Shown: piece after piece, positions 1 through 8,568 of the stretch | Layout: every line of letters starts with the position of its first letter | How positions within the stretch are numbered: position 1 is the stretch's first letter | Source: Pseudoalteromonas sp. EB27 | GTDB lineage: Bacteria; Pseudomonadota; Gammaproteobacteria; Enterobacterales; Alteromonadaceae | Assembly (NCBI RefSeq): GCF_001974875.1 | Contig: NZ_MTQD01000008.1 | Span: 1 to 64,000, forward strand | Reading direction: 5' to 3' | Length of the DNA: 64,000 bases | Made by a program: the position numbers and the translations under genes | Notes under the pieces: model-generated | What the model was told of the DNA's origin: nothing | Databases searched by the model: none | The model's input: the letters and a program-made list of their open reading frames with translations, nothing else

Positions 1-37
1 TATATATACCTTAAAAATAGTATATCTTTTAGGAATT

Positions 38-346
38 ATGGAAGCGACTCTTTTACAAGTTTGTCATGTTATAGGCATTCGCCACTTTTCAATTGGAAAA
101 GAGCCTATTACTTTAATTATAAAATTAATTATAGATATTTACGCATTACAAACTAGTTTTCTTGACGATGGAGAATCTGAGTGTAGCTTTTATTTCTCTC
201 AAAAAAGACAAAGTGCCTTAGTCGATATTTTAAATCTATGGATTAAATATAGTTCGATTTCTAATGTTAATAGAGATAAATATACCGCTGACGATTTCCG
301 ACATGAGTGTTTTATAACAGAAGTATTGAGAAGTCAGCCTAGATAG
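38..346 (+). CDS. Small hypothetical protein (102 aa)
   Basis: Unrecognised open reading frame of 102 residues, preceded by an AGGA Shine-Dalgarno-like stretch 5 bases before the ATG. The protein has a hydrophobic patch around residues 25-40 (ITLIIKLIIDIYAL) and a mixed charged C-terminal half; no catalytic motif or domain is recognisable. It is very AT-rich compared with the housekeeping genes to its right, which would fit an accessory gene. The 170 bases that follow, up to the deaD terminator, show nothing I can identify. Confidence 0.4.
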   Translation: MEATLLQVCHVIGIRHFSIGKEPITLIIKLIIDIYALQTSFLDDGESECSFYFSQKRQSALVDILNLWIKYSSISNVNRDKYTADDFRHECFITEVLRSQPR

Positions 347-518
347 AAGCTAATAATTACAAACGCATAAAATTTGAATTTCTTTTTAAAGAGTTATTTT
401 TAATAAAAGCTAAATTATATTTTACGGTTAATTTCTCAAGTTTAATATGTAGTTAAAAATTTAACGCGAGTTGCTCAAGTCTTTCATCTTGAACCTATTA
501 CCTTCAAGCTCCAGACAC

Positions 519-556
519 AAAAAAACCTTGTCACTTTCGTGGCAAGGTTTTTTTAT
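519..556 (-). terminator. Intrinsic terminator of deaD
   Basis: An inverted repeat (AACCTTGTCAC / GTGGCAAGGTT, one mismatch, loop TTTC) is flanked by A-runs on the left and T-runs on the right, so it can act in both directions. It lies 15 bases after the stop codon of deaD on the minus strand. Confidence 0.8.
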
Positions 557-570
557 TAAAGAGTCGTTGC

Positions 571-2424
571 TTATTTAGCTGTGAAGCTCACTGGGCGACG
601 TTCTTTACGAGGACCGGTACGCTTATCACCGCGTGCGCTGTCATCTTTGTTAAAGCTGCGTTTTTTGTCACCAGCTGGGCGCTCAGAGCGCTCGCCGCGT
701 GGTTCAGCAGGACCTTGATCTTGTGTAATTGTTAAGCCCATAGGACGTTTACAAATAAACACTTTTTGGAAATGATCAAGTACATCTTTAGGCATGTTTT
801 GCGGTAATTGAACCGTACTGTGATTGTCGTGTAAACGAATATCACCAATAAACTTGCTTGAGATGTCAGCTTCGTTAGCGATAGCGCCAACAATATTTTT
901 AACCTGAACACCATGTTCACGACCTACTTCGATACGGTAAGTATCCATAGGACCTGCATCACGGCTGTTACGTTCGCGAGGTTTACGCTCAGCGCGCTCA
1001 CCACCACGTTCGCCGCCACGCTCGTTACGACGTCCACGGTCACCGCGATCGTTGCGGTCATTACGTGGGTTACGGTCGTTACGCTCGTTACGTTCACGAG
1101 GTTGAATCTTAACTTCTTCAACTTTAATTGGAGACTGTTGCTGTGCTAAACACAGTAACGCACCCGCTAAGCTTTCAAGAGGAAGTTCAAGCTTTTCAGC
1201 CATGTTAGTAGCTACTTCATTGAAGAACGTGATGTCTTTGTTTTCAAGCGCAATAGTTAATTTTGCTTGTAACGCTTCGATACGTTTTTCTTCAACGATT
1301 TTTGCAGTTGGTAATTCAACTTGTGCAATTTCAGACTTCGTATGACGAATGATATTTTTAAGTAAATAACGTTCGTTATGTTTTACGAATAAAATTGCTT
1401 TACCAGTACGACCAGCACGACCTGTACGGCCAATACGGTGAACGTAGGCTTCAGAATCTTGTGGGATATCGTAGTTGATAACTAAGCTTAAGCGGTCAAC
1501 ATCTAGACCACGAGCAGCAACGTCTGTTGCGATAACAACATTTAGCATGCCGCTTTTTAAGCGTTCTACAGTGCGTTCACGTGCTTGCTGGTTCATGTCA
1601 CCATTAAGTGGAGCTGCAGAGAAACCTTCGCGCTCTAATAACTCAGCAAGTTGTACTGTATCGTTACGCGTACGTACGAAAACAATAGCACCTTCATACT
1701 GTTCAGCTTCTAAGAAGCGAACAATCGCTTTATTTTTATGTACGCTTGCATTCCAAAACACTTGCTCAACAGATGATACTGTAGAGTTACGCGCAGAAAT
1801 ATGAACCTGTTCAGGATTGTTCATATATTTGCTACTGATGTTTTGAATTTGCTTAGGCATAGTCGCAGAGAAAAGACATGTTTGCTTTTCGCGCGGTGTT
1901 TTTTCCATGATGCTTTCTACATCATCGATAAAGCCCATACGTAACATTTCATCGGCTTCATCAAGTACAAGTGCTTGTAAAGCATCAAACTTGATAGTGC
2001 CACGGTTAATGTGATCGATTAAACGACCTGGAGTTGCAACAATAACCTGAGCGCCACGACGAAGTGCGCTTAATTGGATACTGTAGCTTTGGCCACCATA
2101 TAGTGCCAATACTTCAATACCACGAACATGTTTAGCATATTGTTCGAATGCCTCAGCAACTTGGATCGCAAGCTCACGTGTTGGTGTGAGTACAAGGATC
2201 TGTGGCTGTTTCACAGACGGGTCAATATTATTTAGTAATGGCAGTGCAAATGCTGCGGTTTTACCTGTACCCGTTTGAGCTAGTCCCAGTACGTCCTTTC
2301 TTTCTAGCAATAACGGTATACATTGAGCTTGGATTTCAGATGGTGTCTTGTAACCCAACTCTTCAACTGCCTTCAAAATTGCAGGAGAAAGATTTAGAGA
2401 TTCAAACGTGACTGGTTCTGACAT
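571..2424 (-). CDS. deaD: DEAD-box ATP-dependent RNA helicase DeaD/CsdA
   Basis: ATP-driven RNA unwinding; the family acts in cold-shock translation, large-subunit ribosome assembly and mRNA decay. The 617 residues contain a Q motif (F7 to Q32), Walker A AQTGTGKT at 49-56, the DEAD box in VLDEADEML near residue 155, SAT, and motif VI HRIGRTGRAG. An Arg/Asn/Asp/Gly-rich linker (about 440-490, many RNDR and RGGE units) leads to a C-terminal DbpA-type RNA-binding domain (about 495-565) and a basic tail. Length and domain order match E. coli DeaD. It is transcribed alone, away from grxA's 3' side. Confidence 0.95.
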   Translation of the reverse strand: MSEPVTFESLNLSPAILKAVEELGYKTPSEIQAQCIPLLLERKDVLGLAQTGTGKTAAFALPLLNNIDPSVKQPQILVLTPTRELAIQVAEAFEQYAKHVRGIEVLALYGGQSYSIQLSALRRGAQVIVATPGRLIDHINRGTIKFDALQALVLDEADEMLRMGFIDDVESIMEKTPREKQTCLFSATMPKQIQNISSKYMNNPEQVHISARNSTVSSVEQVFWNASVHKNKAIVRFLEAEQYEGAIVFVRTRNDTVQLAELLEREGFSAAPLNGDMNQQARERTVERLKSGMLNVVIATDVAARGLDVDRLSLVINYDIPQDSEAYVHRIGRTGRAGRTGKAILFVKHNERYLLKNIIRHTKSEIAQVELPTAKIVEEKRIEALQAKLTIALENKDITFFNEVATNMAEKLELPLESLAGALLCLAQQQSPIKVEEVKIQPRERNERNDRNPRNDRNDRGDRGRRNERGGERGGERAERKPRERNSRDAGPMDTYRIEVGREHGVQVKNIVGAIANEADISSKFIGDIRLHDNHSTVQLPQNMPKDVLDHFQKVFICKRPMGLTITQDQGPAEPRGERSERPAGDKKRSFNKDDSARGDKRTGPRKERRPVSFTAK

Positions 2425-2530
2425 TAATACGCCTCAACGAATTTAAAGAGGCGCGCATTATATAGGATTCGCGAGGCAAATGCTTGTATAAATTGAAACT
2501 AATTTGTATGTGTTTGATGTTGGTCGAAAT

Positions 2531-2567
2531 TTAACCAGTCTAATTTGAGCTTTATTAAACTGGTTAA
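2531..2567. other. 9-bp perfect inverted repeat between grxA and deaD
   Basis: TTAACCAGT and ACTGGTTAA form a perfect stem around a 19-base loop. It lies just after the grxA stop and upstream of deaD, both read on the minus strand. There is no clear U-tract, so it could be a weak grxA terminator or part of the deaD leader; the sequence does not decide. Confidence 0.4.
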
Positions 2568-2584
2568 CAAATTTGATACAAAGC

Positions 2585-2848
2585 TTACTTATACAAGCCT
2601 AGGTTTTCTTTTGCGTAAGCTTCAAATTCGGTAAACCCACCAACGTGTGTTTGATCTACAAAAATTTGTGGAACTGTTGGGCAAGGCTTACCCGCTGACT
2701 TTTCAAGATCGGCTTTACTTATACCTTCCTTAATTATATCGATGTAACGAAATTTAAAGTCATCACGTTCATTTGATAGTTGCTCAGCCACATCTTTCGC
2801 ACGAACACAAAATGGACAGCCTTCACGGCCAAAAATTACAGTTAGCAT
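2585..2848 (-). CDS. grxA: Glutaredoxin 1
   Basis: Small glutathione-dependent dithiol oxidoreductase of 87 residues that reduces protein disulfides, for example in ribonucleotide reductase. It has the active-site CPFC at residues 11-14, the cis-proline TVP at 58-60 that forms the glutathione groove, and the GG of the HVGGFTEF turn. Length and the GREGCPFCVRAK start match GrxA rather than monothiol GrxD. An AGGAG-like site (seen as ctcct on the plus strand) precedes the ATG. In E. coli grxA is OxyR-controlled; no OxyR site was assigned here. Confidence 0.93.
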   Translation of the reverse strand: MLTVIFGREGCPFCVRAKDVAEQLSNERDDFKFRYIDIIKEGISKADLEKSAGKPCPTVPQIFVDQTHVGGFTEFEAYAKENLGLYK

Positions 2849-2940
2849 AGTTTTCTCCTCAATTTGATTAATATCAGTTTAAATGATTAAAAAATTATTT
2901 AAAGCGAAAAAAATCGATTGCACCATTCTAATAAAATCAT

Positions 2941-2969
2941 AAATCATATTATGCATAGCAATATGATTT
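2941..2969. promoter_or_regulatory. 10-bp perfect inverted repeat overlapping the first LuxO-type site
   Basis: AAATCATATT and AATATGATTT are exact inverted copies separated by 9 bases. The right arm overlaps the start of the TTGCA-N3-TGCAA element at 2968. It lies in the divergent region between grxA (minus) and the response-regulator gene (plus), so it could be an operator for either side. No regulator is assigned. Confidence 0.45.
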
Positions 2970-2980
2970 GCAAAATGCGA
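2968..2980 (+). promoter_or_regulatory. LuxO-type upstream activating site (TTGCA AAA TGCGA)
   Basis: The 13-mer differs at one base from the TTGCA-W3-TGCAA consensus described for Vibrio LuxO. It lies about 80 bp before a sigma-54-like promoter, a usual enhancer distance. Three more copies occur at 8071, 8828 and 9807, and the LuxO-like activator is encoded at 10279, so binding by that protein is the natural inference. Confidence 0.6.
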
Positions 2981-3051
2981 ATGAGGAACTAAAGCGCGCC
3001 TGTCTAATACTTAAGTCTATGAATGCAAGTGGGTTTACAAGAATTAATTTG

Positions 3052-3067
3052 TGGCACACAACTTGAT
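3052..3067 (+). promoter_or_regulatory. Sigma-54 promoter candidate for the response-regulator/hydrolase/kinase operon
   Basis: TGGCACACAACTTGAT fits the -24/-12 pattern TGGCAC-N5-TTGC, with GG and GA 10 bases apart (GA in place of the usual GC). Expected transcription start is near 3078, leaving about 27 bases of leader before the ATG at 3105. The LuxO-type site lies upstream. Confidence 0.6.
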
Positions 3068-3104
3068 GATATAGAGCCATACATTGGGTTAACAAGAGTA
3101 CTTT

Positions 3105-4142
3105 ATGAATATTAATAGTCACGTTTTAGAAATTATCCAAGGGATAATAGGTAAATATTGTGAAACCCAAAATCGAAATTTCTCTATTACCTTAATCAAT
3201 AAGCTGCAATGTAACTACGTCTGTTTGCAAATTCCGATTGAGCATATGATTGCGCAATGCGAAGAGTTTCTTATACCGGCGCTGGCTTCTACAAAAGAGA
3301 GCTTTTTACTTACGCTTGAAGCAAATATCCAAGGGATTAGTTTTCATTACCAAATTGATGATTCTGAACAAGTAAATATATTCGATTTCCACGGACTTTT
3401 AGCTACAAAAGAATCAGTTAGTTTAGCGCTTGATATTACCCAGAATGTAGACGTTTTAACTGATTGTGAGGCGCTACTTAAAAGCTGCTTAAAAATGTCG
3501 GCCAATACTCATAACCGTTTTGGTTTAAATTTTAAATTATTTAATAGTAACTTTAGAGAGTCGGTACAGCTAGAAGATTTACGCCACCTTAGTGGTAACG
3601 CGTTAATAGATAGGTTGAATAGTGACAGTTTAAATACACACATAAAGTTGTGCACAATTAACGACATTAATGAGTTAAGTCAAGCTCATAAATTATCTAA
3701 AAAAATATTGGGTTGGCCATTTTTTGATACTGATTTAATTACTATTTTAACAACGTTTCACACGCAAACACGTTTGTCGGTATTGGTTGCGGATGACAGC
3801 TTACCGAGCCAAATTGCTACAAAGGTAATGCTTGAAATGCTGGGCTGTTTAGTAACATGTGCAGAAAATGGTGCTAGCGCTTTGACCCTCGCCCAGAATG
3901 AATCATTTGACTTACTGCTTTTAGATGAGCGTATGCCAGGAATGTTTGGTAGTGATGTTGCGCAGCAATTAGTTAGGGAAAATACTCCTAACAACAACAC
4001 ACCTAAAGTTATTTTAACAGGGCTAACAGGGGATGATGAAATAGCTGGGTTATTTGAAAAAGGAATAACTCACTATTTACAAAAACCAGTGACAAAAGCA
4101 GTACTTGAGAAGTTTATTAAACCTTGGCAGATAGCATCTTAA
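3105..4142 (+). CDS. Response regulator with N-terminal domain of unknown function and C-terminal receiver
   Basis: The protein has 345 residues. Residues 1 to about 220 match no family I recognise. Residues about 224-340 form a CheY-like receiver: acidic pair in VLVADDS, phosphoacceptor D274 in LLLLDERMPG, T in ILTGLTG and K in LQKPV. There is no DNA-binding or enzymatic output domain after the receiver, so the N-terminal part may be the output or a sensor module. It is first in a likely operon with the hydrolase (22-base gap) and hybrid kinase, behind a sigma-54-like promoter and LuxO-type site. It may take phosphate from the kinase two genes on. Confidence 0.75.
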   Translation: MNINSHVLEIIQGIIGKYCETQNRNFSITLINKLQCNYVCLQIPIEHMIAQCEEFLIPALASTKESFLLTLEANIQGISFHYQIDDSEQVNIFDFHGLLATKESVSLALDITQNVDVLTDCEALLKSCLKMSANTHNRFGLNFKLFNSNFRESVQLEDLRHLSGNALIDRLNSDSLNTHIKLCTINDINELSQAHKLSKKILGWPFFDTDLITILTTFHTQTRLSVLVADDSLPSQIATKVMLEMLGCLVTCAENGASALTLAQNESFDLLLLDERMPGMFGSDVAQQLVRENTPNNNTPKVILTGLTGDDEIAGLFEKGITHYLQKPVTKAVLEKFIKPWQIAS

Positions 4143-4164
4143 ATTGATTAATAAGGAGAGGGCT

Positions 4165-4776
4165 ATGGATGATTTATCTACAACAGCACTTGTTTTAATT
4201 GGATTTCAAAATGACTATTTTTCCTCAAAAGGTATTTTATATGACGTGGTTGAGGAATCATCAAGAATTACTGGTGTTGTAGAAAATACAGTCTCTTTAT
4301 TAACTTCTTGTGCAAAGCATTTTGCTTTAGTTGTTAATACACCTATTCATTTTACGCAAAATTACAGTGAGCTAAAAAACCCGATTGGTATATTAAAAGT
4401 AATTGCCGATGTAGGTGCATTTAAAGCTGGCTCCTATGGCGCTCAAACAATAGAGCAGCTAGACCCCTTTAATAATATTATAGAAGTTGTACCTGGAAAA
4501 AGAGGTTTAAATGCTTTTACACATACTGCTTTGGCCAGCAAATTAAAAAAACATGGCGTAACCAATATAATCTTAGCGGGTACTGTGACTTCTATCTGTA
4601 TTGATTCAACTGCACGCACCGCTGTTGAGCTGGGTTTTAATGTTGCCATTTTAAGCGACTGCACATCGAGCCGCACTCCTTTTGAACAAACATTTTACTG
4701 TGAAGAGGTTTTCCCCCTTTATGCAAGTGTTTGTGAGAGTGATACTTTTATAAAGCATTGGAGAGGGCATGGATAA
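4165..4776 (+). CDS. Isochorismatase-family cysteine hydrolase-like protein, catalytic Asp replaced by Gly
   Basis: The start is set by AAGGAG at 4153-4158 before ATG 4165, giving 203 residues. The fold signature is clear: LVLIGFQNDYF at the N-terminus, GKRGLNAF for the catalytic Lys, and GTVTSICIDSTAR with the nucleophile Cys. In nicotinamidase-type members the residue before xQNDF is the general-base Asp; here it is Gly12. The enzyme may be inactive, use another acid, or work as a binding protein. It overlaps the hybrid kinase gene by 8 bases, so the two are probably translationally coupled and functionally linked. A role in handling a small signal molecule is a guess. Confidence 0.8.
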   Translation: MDDLSTTALVLIGFQNDYFSSKGILYDVVEESSRITGVVENTVSLLTSCAKHFALVVNTPIHFTQNYSELKNPIGILKVIADVGAFKAGSYGAQTIEQLDPFNNIIEVVPGKRGLNAFTHTALASKLKKHGVTNIILAGTVTSICIDSTARTAVELGFNVAILSDCTSSRTPFEQTFYCEEVFPLYASVCESDTFIKHWRGHG

Positions 4777-7579
4777 AAATGATGAACTACAAGTGCAAAT
4801 CCAGTATGCGCTGGTTGAAAAACTGTCCAATAGTAATCGACGTCAGGCAAAGTTATTAGCTATTTTAGATGAGTGTATTTTTGAGTGCGATAAGCATTTA
4901 AATTTCACTTATATTAATGAAGCTTGGGAGAAGAAACTAGGTTATTCAAACGACTCATTAATTGGCTCTAACATTACTAAACTAATGAATAGTGAAGATA
5001 TTATGCACTTTGTCGCATACAGTTGTTGTCTGCTTGAAGGCAAGCAGGCTCCCAGTGTAGAAATACAAATAAAAAATAGTCTTGGACTCATGAACTGGTT
5101 TGAGCTGAGATTAGTTTATGATGAGAAAAGCGGTTTTATAGGCTCGTTCTATGACATACAACGCCATAAAGATTCTCAATTTTTGCTAACCCAACAACAA
5201 AAATATGTAAAACGTTTATCGCTCGTAGCGAGCCATACAAATAACTTAGTAATTATTACAGATAAATTTGGTGTAATTGAGTGGGTTAACAAAAGTTTTG
5301 AAGTACTTACAGGTTTCACATGTGATGAGGTTGTAGGCACTAGCCCAGGCCAATTGCTACAAGGGCCAAAGACATGTGAAAAAAGCCGTAAGGTTATGTC
5401 TCACGCTGTAAGAAATGGGCTTCCTTTTCAAGTTGAAACTATAAATTACGATAAAAATGGTAACGCTTATTGGGTTGCTATTGATGCAAACCCGGTGCGA
5501 GATGATGAAGGCCAAGTAAAGCATTTTATCGCTATAGAAACGAATATTACGCAACGAGTTAAAGCTGAACAAGCAATGGCAGAGATAGAATATAACTACC
5601 ACTCTGTCGTAGATAATATTCCTGATATTGTTTTACGCCTTGATACATTTGGCAATTTACTATTTATAAATCAAGCATGGCAACGGGTCCTGCAAAGCAA
5701 TGTAAATGAGAGCCTTGGCTTGCCTATAATTAAGTTTATAGCAAAAGAAGATGTAGAAAAAATTAGTAGTACTTTGCTTGATTATAACCAAGGTAAGCGT
5801 GATATACGTCGCTTTGATATACGTTTAATTAACGCACAAGGTATAAATAATTGGGTTGAAATTACTCTCACTCCAATTGTGGGTGGCTATGAAAGTGATT
5901 TATCATCTATTGCTGCAACACTTGTTGATATACAGGAGCGTATAGAAAGTGAGCAAATATTACTTGAAGCTAAACATCAGGCAGAAACATTAGCTGAGTC
6001 AAAAAGCCGATTTATGGCAAATATTAGTCATGAAATTCGCACGCCATTAAATGCTGTGATTGGCTCTGCAGATATTTTGCATCATACCGGTTTAACTTCT
6101 GAGCAAATGCGTTATACACAAATGATTAAAACAAGCTCTGATGCACTACTGAGTGTATTAGACGATGTATTAACGTATTCGCGTTTTGAAGCACAAGCCA
6201 TAACACTCGATAATCAGCCATTTAGTATTGATACGTGTATCGAAGAAGCGATCGATATCATTACCCAAAGCGCTTTGCAAAAAAGGCTTGAGGTTATTTT
6301 TGATTTTTATCCTGATGTCCCCGCTCAAGTAATTGGTGATCATGCACGTGTAAGGCAAATAGTTATAAATTTATTAGCCAATGCGATTAAGTTTACTCAG
6401 CATGGCGTAATAACGGTCACTGTTAGGTGCACTCACATCAAAGGTAATAATTTAAATCTTCATTTATCTGTGAAAGACACCGGAATGGGGATTGCAAAAA
6501 ATAAAATTGAAAGTATGTTTATGCCTTTTATTCAATCCGATAATTCAATTACTCGAAAACATGGCGGCAGTGGCTTGGGGCTTGCGATATGTAAGCAAAT
6601 CTGTGATGTAGTAGGAGGAGATATTTCAGTTAGTTCTGAGCTCAATAAAGGGAGTGAGTTTATCGTCAATTATCCATTACAAATAGACACAACCGATTCA
6701 ATATTAAGAGAAGGGTTTGCAGCACGAAGTAAAAAACCAAAAGTATGGATTATAGGTAGTAACCAAGTCCTAAAAATAGCGCTGGAACACACACTCACAC
6801 GGTATTCTATTGCTTTTGAACACTATGAAATATGTCCAAAAATACCCGAATACAATAACTTTCCAGATGCAATAGTATTAACTAACCCACAAATATTAAC
6901 CCAAACACGTGAGCGTATAAACACATATAACTCACTTAATTCACCGTGTTTACTCCTCATAGATTTACAAGGTGAAAGCTTATTACCGCAAAATATTAAC
7001 GACAGAGAGCTTAGGCTAAATGGCCCTTTTAAAGTTTCCCATGTACCGCGAGCAATTAGTTTATTGGAAGAGCAGTTATTTCATTTAGATATTATATTTA
7101 CTAATCGCGAACAAAAAGATGCATTAGAAAGCCCTCCAGGGTTAACTCAGTTGAATGGGGTCAATGTACTGGTTGCTGAAGATAATACTAATAATCAAAT
7201 AGTAATAAGGGAGTTTTTAGAACAAAAAGGTTGCCGGGTACATATTGCTAGCGATGGGCAAGAGGCAATAATTAAGGCGAAAAACGATAAAATTGATATT
7301 ATTTTTATGGACATACAAATGCCAATACTTGATGGAATTTCAGCAACTAAAGCAATCAGGGAATTAGGTATAGAAACTCCTATAATAGCACTCACAGCTA
7401 ATGCGATTCATGGTGATAAAGAGCGATTTATAGAAGCGGGGATGGATGATTATTTAGCTAAACCAATAGTAAGTGAAACGCTTTATCTATTACTTGATAC
7501 ATATGCACCAGAGCACGTTGTTGAACCTAAAGATTTAAAGCTAACTCGTTTAGCGCAAGTGTGGGAAAAGTTGGGTTGA
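4769..7579 (+). CDS. Hybrid sensor histidine kinase with three PAS domains and a receiver
   Basis: Cytosolic-looking 936-residue kinase with no membrane segment. Order: three PAS domains (about 35-140, 150-275, 280-400; FTYINEAWEKKLGYS, IEWVNKSFEVLTGFT, LLFINQAWQRVL), HisKA with phosphoacceptor H421 in ANISHEIRTPLN, HATPase_c (N box NLLANAIKF, G boxes DTGMGIAK and GGSGLGLAIC), a pseudo-receiver-like stretch about 650-770, and a receiver about 793-910 with D848 in IIFMDIQMP and K in YLAKPI. No Hpt domain is attached. The separate Hpt protein at 9895 is the obvious partner for relay onto the LuxO-like regulator. PAS sensing suggests an internal cue such as redox state or a small molecule. Confidence 0.9.
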   Translation: MDKNDELQVQIQYALVEKLSNSNRRQAKLLAILDECIFECDKHLNFTYINEAWEKKLGYSNDSLIGSNITKLMNSEDIMHFVAYSCCLLEGKQAPSVEIQIKNSLGLMNWFELRLVYDEKSGFIGSFYDIQRHKDSQFLLTQQQKYVKRLSLVASHTNNLVIITDKFGVIEWVNKSFEVLTGFTCDEVVGTSPGQLLQGPKTCEKSRKVMSHAVRNGLPFQVETINYDKNGNAYWVAIDANPVRDDEGQVKHFIAIETNITQRVKAEQAMAEIEYNYHSVVDNIPDIVLRLDTFGNLLFINQAWQRVLQSNVNESLGLPIIKFIAKEDVEKISSTLLDYNQGKRDIRRFDIRLINAQGINNWVEITLTPIVGGYESDLSSIAATLVDIQERIESEQILLEAKHQAETLAESKSRFMANISHEIRTPLNAVIGSADILHHTGLTSEQMRYTQMIKTSSDALLSVLDDVLTYSRFEAQAITLDNQPFSIDTCIEEAIDIITQSALQKRLEVIFDFYPDVPAQVIGDHARVRQIVINLLANAIKFTQHGVITVTVRCTHIKGNNLNLHLSVKDTGMGIAKNKIESMFMPFIQSDNSITRKHGGSGLGLAICKQICDVVGGDISVSSELNKGSEFIVNYPLQIDTTDSILREGFAARSKKPKVWIIGSNQVLKIALEHTLTRYSIAFEHYEICPKIPEYNNFPDAIVLTNPQILTQTRERINTYNSLNSPCLLLIDLQGESLLPQNINDRELRLNGPFKVSHVPRAISLLEEQLFHLDIIFTNREQKDALESPPGLTQLNGVNVLVAEDNTNNQIVIREFLEQKGCRVHIASDGQEAIIKAKNDKIDIIFMDIQMPILDGISATKAIRELGIETPIIALTANAIHGDKERFIEAGMDDYLAKPIVSETLYLLLDTYAPEHVVEPKDLKLTRLAQVWEKLG

Positions 7580-7592
7580 GCAATCGAAAGCT

Positions 7593-7947
7593 AGGGTCTG
7601 TTGAACTTTTAGGGTTAAATTTGCAGTAGTCTGTTTGGTATTTAGGCAAGGCAGAGCCTATGCAGTACTCCCTATAAATGTGCGATAACGTAGTATTAAT
7701 GCCAAACAGGCGCTACCCAAAGGGTTCTTCCTAGGGGCTACTTACTCCTTGTTGCTTACATGGATTTAGATAAGGGGCGTGAGCAGGATGCGGAAGCTTT
7801 GCTCGGTTTTACTTATTATTACATGGATGTAAGCCAGTAGAATAACGCAGGAGTAGTTATCGAGCCGACCAGGTTACAAACCTCACGCCGCGATTAATCC
7901 GCCTCTAGTTTGAACAAGTTTTAATTCGCAAAGATCAACAGGCCTTA
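7593..7947 (+). mobile_element. MITE-like dispersed repeat, copy A (about 354 bp)
   Basis: This non-coding element is repeated, in inverted orientation, at 34345-34695. Ends carry short inverted repeats: GGGTCTGTTGA at the left and TCAACAGGCC at the right. Internal shared blocks include a TACATGGAT...GATAAGG segment, a near-palindrome TTACATGGATGTAAG, and a GGTTACAAACCTC segment. It carries no transposase. It starts 14 bases after the hybrid-kinase stop codon. TA-like flanks are present, but the exact target duplication cannot be resolved. Confidence 0.75.
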
Positions 7948-8070
7948 ATATAAAAAGTAGGTTTTGTAGTATAAAACTTGATAAATAGAGACGTTAAACT
8001 AGTATTTTGAGCGTAGTTTGTAATTTTTTATTAGTATTTAATGGTTTATTTTTAGGTTTTTCAATTTGAT

Positions 8071-8083
8071 TCGCAAATTGCAA
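8071..8083 (+). promoter_or_regulatory. LuxO-type upstream activating site (TCGCA AAT TGCAA)
   Basis: One mismatch to TTGCA-W3-TGCAA. It lies about 125 bp upstream of the -24/-12 promoter at 8201, at enhancer distance. Confidence 0.6.
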
Positions 8084-8200
8084 TTCAAAATAAAAATAAG
8101 ATGTTCCGAACTGCTTTTAAGTTCTGGGTATGGCTTATTAATTTATTTTAAAGGATTAATTTTATTGGTTATTTTATTTTTTTATAAATTATTGTTTGGT

Positions 8201-8216
8201 TGGCATGGCTTTCGCA
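8201..8216 (+). promoter_or_regulatory. Sigma-54 promoter of the small membrane protein gene
   Basis: TGGCATGGCTTTCGCA has GG at 8202-8203 and GC at 8214-8215 with exactly 10 bases between them, the invariant -24/-12 spacing. The predicted start near 8227 leaves a leader of about 40 bases before ATG 8269. Confidence 0.7.
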
Positions 8217-8268
8217 ATAAGTTAGATATCAAACCGAGATGAATTAGTTAAATTTTAAGGGGTGCAAT

Positions 8269-8559
8269 ATGCAAACAAACACAAAAGCTAAACAACAACC
8301 TAAAGGTAACAACTGGGTACTTACACCTGAAATTATGGTTTTGTCCATTTTGCTTGTTGCTACTTTAGTTATCGGTATAACAGTTTTACGTGGCAGCGCC
8401 TCTTTAGAGCCGTTAGCGGATATACAGCCTATTACTTTTACACAAGCTGATGTTGAAAATGCACAGTCTATGAGTAATACATTTGATTCGCAAAATATAA
8501 ATTACGCACAAAATGTAACAGCATCCAAAAACGAAAATAACGACACTCTTTCAAACTAG
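8269..8559 (+). CDS. Small single-pass membrane protein of unknown function (96 aa)
   Basis: Not recognised. Residues 1-18 are polar and basic, residues about 20-42 form one hydrophobic segment (PEIMVLSILLVATLVIGITVL), and the remaining 50 or so residues are polar, Asn- and Gln-rich and probably periplasmic. A strong AAGGGGTG ribosome site precedes the ATG, and a strong terminator follows, so it is expressed as its own unit. A LuxO-type site and a sigma-54 promoter drive it, which puts it in the same regulon as the phosphorelay genes around it. Confidence 0.75.
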   Translation: MQTNTKAKQQPKGNNWVLTPEIMVLSILLVATLVIGITVLRGSASLEPLADIQPITFTQADVENAQSMSNTFDSQNINYAQNVTASKNENNDTLSN

Positions 8560-8568
8560 AGACTTTTG

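Larger units (their letters stand above)
7948..8268. other. AT-rich regulatory interval before the small membrane protein gene
   Basis: No gene is seen in this interval. It holds one LuxO-type site and one sigma-54 promoter, both listed separately, and is otherwise AT-rich sequence. Confidence 0.5.

Noticed and set aside
913..1149. Long plus-strand frame opposite deaD (Thr/Val-rich)
   Set aside because: It mirrors the Arg/Asp/Asn repeat of the helicase linker in antisense and has no ribosome site; it is a shadow frame.
7593..7947. Reading the repeat as a group II intron, tRNA-like element or structured ncRNA
   Set aside because: The inverted second copy and short terminal inverted repeats fit a MITE better; no intron domain or tRNA arm was recognised.
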